From Alkalihalobacillus pseudalcaliphilus (GTDB taxonomy: Bacteria; Bacillota; Bacilli; Bacillales; Bacillaceae_D): a stretch of 64,000 nucleotides of DNA. The translations under genes and the position numbers were made by a program. Of the stretch, positions 60,652 through 64,000 are shown piece by piece; position 1 is the first letter of the stretch, and every line of letters begins with the position of its first letter. Under the pieces are notes generated by a model. The model had not been told where the DNA came from. It did no database searches and saw only the letters and a list, made by a program, of their open reading frames with translations. Location: NCBI RefSeq assembly GCF_028610675.1, contig NZ_JAQQWS010000004.1:1-64000 (forward strand), in the 5' to 3' direction.

Positions 60652-61515
60652 TTGATAGCTATTCACTTTGAGGAAGAGCAGCACTGCCGGCATTTATTTC
60701 AGCAATTAAAATCGTACATTCAAAAATTCTCTAATATCGGGTTGGAGGCAAAAGTGAGTTTAGAGGGAAGCGAAACGATTCATTTACATTATCATAATAA
60801 ATATGTGAACTTTTATGATTCCTTTCATCCCTTTGTTACTTCGGTTTTAACAGATTATGTTATTCATTCAAAGGAAGAGGAATGGATACTTGATATTATT
60901 GAATCCGTGTTTTACTTTCATGATGAGGAAGAGCAACAGCAAATCTTAACGATTGCAAAATCGATACTAGAAGGAGATCGGGATGATTTGCCTGCCTTAT
61001 TATCTTTCTTTGATCGACATGAGCATATTTATCAAGCCTTTGCTAAAAATTTATCTGAGGATACGGTTTTTTATTATGAACCGTTTTTGACCTTTCGATT
61101 AAAAAGCTATGGTGAAATGTTGATTGACTGTGTGGAAATGGCCATTGATGAATATATGCTTGAGCAGGAATATCAAAATATGATTGAAAGCTTCAGACAA
61201 CATATTAAACAGCATAAGCCGAAATATGAAGAAATTTATGTCGTGCATGAGCAAGGGACCTTCACTTTTTACGATTCAACGTTCCGCAAAGTAACACAAG
61301 AAGAAATTATGTTTTATTTAGAGGTTGATTTGATTTTTGAGCAGGGGCTTCGGGTTGAGGAAATGGTTCTTAGTCCATTGGTGAGCTTAGTACCTAATGA
61401 GGTTAAGTTATTTACGAATCAACCATATGACGGCGTGATATTATCTTTGCAGGCTATTTTTCAAGAAAAGATGAAAGTATTTCGACTTTCTGATTTCACT
61501 CGAAAAAAGAAATAG
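60652..61515 (+). CDS. ytxC: Sporulation protein YtxC
   Basis: The 287-residue protein matches the YtxC family by its position just upstream of thrS, its size and its pattern: a His/Glu-rich N-terminus (MIAIHFEEEQHCRHLF) and a largely helical C-terminal half. It is annotated as a putative sporulation protein; biochemical function is unknown. The start is TTG, well placed after GAAGGAGG. No other start codon of this kind is needed downstream. Confidence 0.85.
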   Translation: MIAIHFEEEQHCRHLFQQLKSYIQKFSNIGLEAKVSLEGSETIHLHYHNKYVNFYDSFHPFVTSVLTDYVIHSKEEEWILDIIESVFYFHDEEEQQQILTIAKSILEGDRDDLPALLSFFDRHEHIYQAFAKNLSEDTVFYYEPFLTFRLKSYGEMLIDCVEMAIDEYMLEQEYQNMIESFRQHIKQHKPKYEEIYVVHEQGTFTFYDSTFRKVTQEEIMFYLEVDLIFEQGLRVEEMVLSPLVSLVPNEVKLFTNQPYDGVILSLQAIFQEKMKVFRLSDFTRKKK

Positions 61516-61537
61516 AAATGATTTCATTAACTTCCCC

Positions 61538-61566
61538 TTGCATTTCGTCTTTGTAATCCCTATAAT
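61538..61566 (+). promoter_or_regulatory. Promoter of thrS
   Basis: TTGCAT at 61538-61543, a 17-base spacer and TATAAT at 61561-61566. Confidence 0.85.
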
Positions 61567-61582
61567 ACTACATAACATCAAA

Positions 61583-61853
61583 TACACAGTAGAGAAGTAT
61601 TGATGAGGACATGAGTATTACGAAACGGGATTAAAGAGAGGAAGGCAAAAGGTGAAAGCCTCCATTTACGACGTAATTCTTACCACCTCTGAACTGCTCT
61701 TGCGAACCAAAATGATTTTTGTTGTAGCTTGAGCCGGATCACAACCGTTAACCTGTATGAGGAGTCAAAGGTTTGTTCATGGTGAATAAGCGTTTGAAAA
61801 CAAGGGTGGAAACACGACGATTACTCGTCCCTTTTTTAGGGTCGAGTTTTTTT
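61583..61853 (+). ncRNA. T-box riboswitch of thrS (specifier ACC, Thr)
   Basis: The leader has GATGAGGACATGAGTA (stem I base), paired arms ATTACG/CGTAAT, a specifier loop with ACC (Thr) at 61682-61684, a distal stem AAGGC..AAGCCT, and the T-box AAGGGTGGAAACACG at 61802-61816. The terminator pairs 61823-61832 with 61838-61847 and has seven Ts. Uncharged tRNA-Thr would bind the ACC codon and the T-box and so prevent termination. Confidence 0.92.
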
Positions 61854-61917
61854 GCGTGAAAAAAGGGATTCATCAAGGTATCTCTACAAAATATATGTTG
61901 AATTGGAGTGAAAGTAA

Positions 61918-63849
61918 GTGGCAGATTTTATTGAAATTATTTTTCCAGATGGTTCGAAAAAGGAGTTTCATTCAGGTGTTACAACAGAAGATATCGCACA
62001 ATCGATTAGTCCTGGGTTAAAGAAAAAAGCGTATGCTGGGAAATTAAACGGTGAGCTCATTGATTTACGTACACCTTTACATGAAGGTGGTGCTATTGAG
62101 ATCATCACAGCAGGTAGTGAAGAGGCTTTAGAAACTATGCGCCATAGTTCCGCACACTTGATGGCACAAGCAATTAAACGTCTTTATCCGAATACTAAGT
62201 TTGGTGTAGGCCCTGTAATCGAAAATGGTTTTTATTACGATATAGATGCTGAGGTTAATTTAACACCAGAGGATTTACCGAAAATTGAAAAAGAAATGAA
62301 GAAAATCATCGGTGAAAACTTAGATATTGTTCGAATCGAAGTAAGTCGCGATGAGGCGATTGAACGTTTTAAGGAGATTGAGGATCCTTATAAATTGGAG
62401 TTAATTGAGGCGATACCAGCAGGTGAACAAGTAACGATTTATGAGCAAGGTGAGTTTTTTGATTTATGTAGAGGTGTTCATGTTCCTTCTACTAACAAAA
62501 TTAAGGAATTTAAGCTTTTAAGTTTAGCTGGTGCTTATTGGCGTGGCGATAGCAAAAATAAAATGCTTCAGCGTGTGTATGGTACAGCTTTCTTTAGTAA
62601 AGAAGATTTAAAGAAGCATTTGCAGTTTTTAGCAGAAGCGAAAGAGCGTGATCATCGTAAGTTAGGGAAAGAGCTTGGCATTTTTGCCCTTTCACAAAAG
62701 GTTGGCCAAGGTTTGCCTTTATGGTTACCCAAAGGTGCAACAGTTCGACGTATTATTGAACGTTATATCGTCGATAAAGAAGAACGTCTAGGTTACCAAC
62801 ATGTGTATACACCGATCCTTGGTAGTTCTGAGCTATATAAAACGTCAGGGCATTGGGACCATTATCAAGATGATATGTTCCCAGTCATGGAGCGTGATAA
62901 TGAGGAATTTGTTTTACGCCCGATGAACTGTCCACATCATATGATGGTCTATAAACAAGAGATGCGTAGTTATCGGCAGTTGCCATTAAGAATTGCCGAG
63001 CTAGGAATGATGCATCGTTACGAAATGTCTGGAGCCGTTTCAGGCTTACAACGAGTGCGTGGTATGACGCTGAATGATGCTCATATTTTCTGTCGCCCAG
63101 ACCAAATTAAAGAAGAATTTCTACGTGTCGTTCATCTTGTTACAGAGGTTTATAAAGACTTCGGTATTGAGGACTATCAATTCCGTTTATCTTACCGTGA
63201 TCCTGAAGATAAAGAAAAATACTTTGATGACGATGAAATGTGGAACAAAGCTCAAAGTATGTTAAAAGAAGCCATGGACGACTTTGGTGTTGAGTATTAT
63301 GAAGCAGAAGGTGAAGCGGCATTTTATGGTCCTAAGTTAGATGTTCAGGTTCGGACAGCTTTAGGTAAGGATGAAACATTATCAACTGTTCAACTAGACT
63401 TTTTACTTCCTGAGCGATTCGATTTAACGTATGTAGGTGAAGATGGAGCCCAACATCGTCCAGTTGTTGTCCACCGCGGAGTGGTTTCAACAATGGAAAG
63501 ATTTGTTGCTTTCTTACTAGAGGAGTATAAAGGTGCTTTCCCTACTTGGCTTGCACCGGTACAAGCACAAATCATTCCTGTTTCACCAGACGTTCATTTA
63601 GAATATGCGAAAAAAGTTCAGGAACAGCTACAAGCGATCGGAGCTCGTGTTGAAATTGATGAACGAGATGAGAAGTTAGGCTATAAAATACGTGAAGCTC
63701 AAATGCAGAAAACACCGTATATGCTCGTTCTAGGTGATAAAGAAGTAGAAGCAGACGCTGTGAATATTCGTAAATACGGTGAACAGAAATCAGATTCACT
63801 TTCTTTAGAATCATTTAAACAGCAATTAGAAGCAGAGATTAAAAAGTAA
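61918..63849 (+). CDS. thrS: Threonyl-tRNA synthetase
   Basis: It charges tRNA-Thr with threonine. Domain order: TGS (about 1-62), editing domain (about 63-225, with HSSAHLMAQA at 76-85), class II catalytic core (about 240-540) and anticodon-binding domain (about 540-643). The zinc-site Cys is in RPMNCPHHMMVYK (about 334-346), and YEMSGAVSGLQRVRGMTLNDAH follows (cited as about 364-385 region). The 643 residues are normal. The GTG start follows GGAGTG. Expression is controlled by the T-box upstream. Confidence 0.97.
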   Translation: MADFIEIIFPDGSKKEFHSGVTTEDIAQSISPGLKKKAYAGKLNGELIDLRTPLHEGGAIEIITAGSEEALETMRHSSAHLMAQAIKRLYPNTKFGVGPVIENGFYYDIDAEVNLTPEDLPKIEKEMKKIIGENLDIVRIEVSRDEAIERFKEIEDPYKLELIEAIPAGEQVTIYEQGEFFDLCRGVHVPSTNKIKEFKLLSLAGAYWRGDSKNKMLQRVYGTAFFSKEDLKKHLQFLAEAKERDHRKLGKELGIFALSQKVGQGLPLWLPKGATVRRIIERYIVDKEERLGYQHVYTPILGSSELYKTSGHWDHYQDDMFPVMERDNEEFVLRPMNCPHHMMVYKQEMRSYRQLPLRIAELGMMHRYEMSGAVSGLQRVRGMTLNDAHIFCRPDQIKEEFLRVVHLVTEVYKDFGIEDYQFRLSYRDPEDKEKYFDDDEMWNKAQSMLKEAMDDFGVEYYEAEGEAAFYGPKLDVQVRTALGKDETLSTVQLDFLLPERFDLTYVGEDGAQHRPVVVHRGVVSTMERFVAFLLEEYKGAFPTWLAPVQAQIIPVSPDVHLEYAKKVQEQLQAIGARVEIDERDEKLGYKIREAQMQKTPYMLVLGDKEVEADAVNIRKYGEQKSDSLSLESFKQQLEAEIKK

Positions 63850-63852
63850 AGC

Positions 63853-63897
63853 GATGTTCTTGTGGATGGGTTGGTATTTCCAGCCCACATCATTTCT
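63853..63897 (+). terminator. Terminator of thrS
   Basis: Stem TGGGTTGG/CCAGCCCA (63867-63874 with 63880-63887) with outer GATG/CATC and TTTCTTTATT. From here to the window end I see only AT-rich sequence. Confidence 0.75.
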
Positions 63898-64000
63898 TTA
63901 TTATAGTGTAAAATGAACTATTTTTTCCAATTTGCCCCTTTTTAAACATATAAATGAGGTTTTTTTAAGAAAATATTTATTTCCCATTGCATTTATGTGT

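Overview
The window is a stretch of chromosome from a low-G+C, endospore-forming member of the Bacillaceae. Gene order follows the Bacillus subtilis/B. halodurans backbone: braB-nifZ-thiI-sspA-ytcJ-ytdI-ytfI-ytfJ-ytxK-ackA, argGH, ytkK-ald-ytkL-ytoI-ytpI-nrnA-ytrI-ytrH-dnaE-ytsJ, accDA-pfkA-pyk-fxsA-ytwI, citZ-icd-mdh-phoPR, then polA-mutM-ytaF-coaE-speD-nrdR-dnaB-dnaI-ytxC-thrS. Sporulation genes (a small acid-soluble spore protein with a sigma-G type promoter, ytfJ, ytrH/ytrI with a sigma-E type promoter, ytaF, ytxC) show that it makes spores. Departures from B. subtilis order include hflK-hflC between phoR and polA, mqnC between dnaI and ytxC, no gapB between coaE and speD, no moaB near argG, an M24 peptidase after ald, and a YhaM-like and an EcsC-like gene between ackA and argG.

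Layout: 1-76 is the 3' end of a group II intron (domains V and VI). 0.1-11.7 kb holds branched-chain amino acid transport, cysteine desulfurase with ThiI, the spore protein, an amidohydrolase, NAD kinase and acetate kinase. 12-20 kb holds the degenerate exoribonuclease-like gene, arginine synthesis and alanine dehydrogenase. 20-30 kb holds small membrane proteins, NrnA, the YtrH/YtrI pair and DnaE. 30-43 kb is central carbon metabolism: malic enzyme, acetyl-CoA carboxylase, phosphofructokinase, pyruvate kinase and three TCA enzymes. 43-48.6 kb is PhoPR and HflKC. 49-64 kb is DNA polymerase I and repair, CoA, spermidine, NrdR, helicase loading, MqnC and ThrS with a T-box.

The genes are ordinary; the gaps between them are not. 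The larger intergenic regions carry a dispersed mosaic repeat family whose units start and end with a TTTCATACAAAA-like motif. Two copies contain an identically sized 130-bp insert that folds into a gap-free four-way junction with compensatory changes between copies. Several repeat ends lie directly against the U-tract of intrinsic terminators, and others end just upstream of the ribosome binding sites of polA, dnaE and pyk.

Directly downstream of phoPR there is a four-repeat PhoP-box array with exact 11-bp spacing, a -10 element and a strong terminator about 110 bp later, with no convincing reading frame. This is a good candidate for a phosphate-starvation small RNA. Other regulatory signals include CcpA-type cre sites at ackA and citZ, a palindrome fitting a FadR-type regulator in front of the malic enzyme-gntR pair, a Thr T-box, a structured leader before speD and an arginine-box-like site before argG.

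All gene names are from reading translated sequence and family knowledge; no searches were run. Start codons were moved where a ribosome binding site or family N-terminus favoured an internal start.
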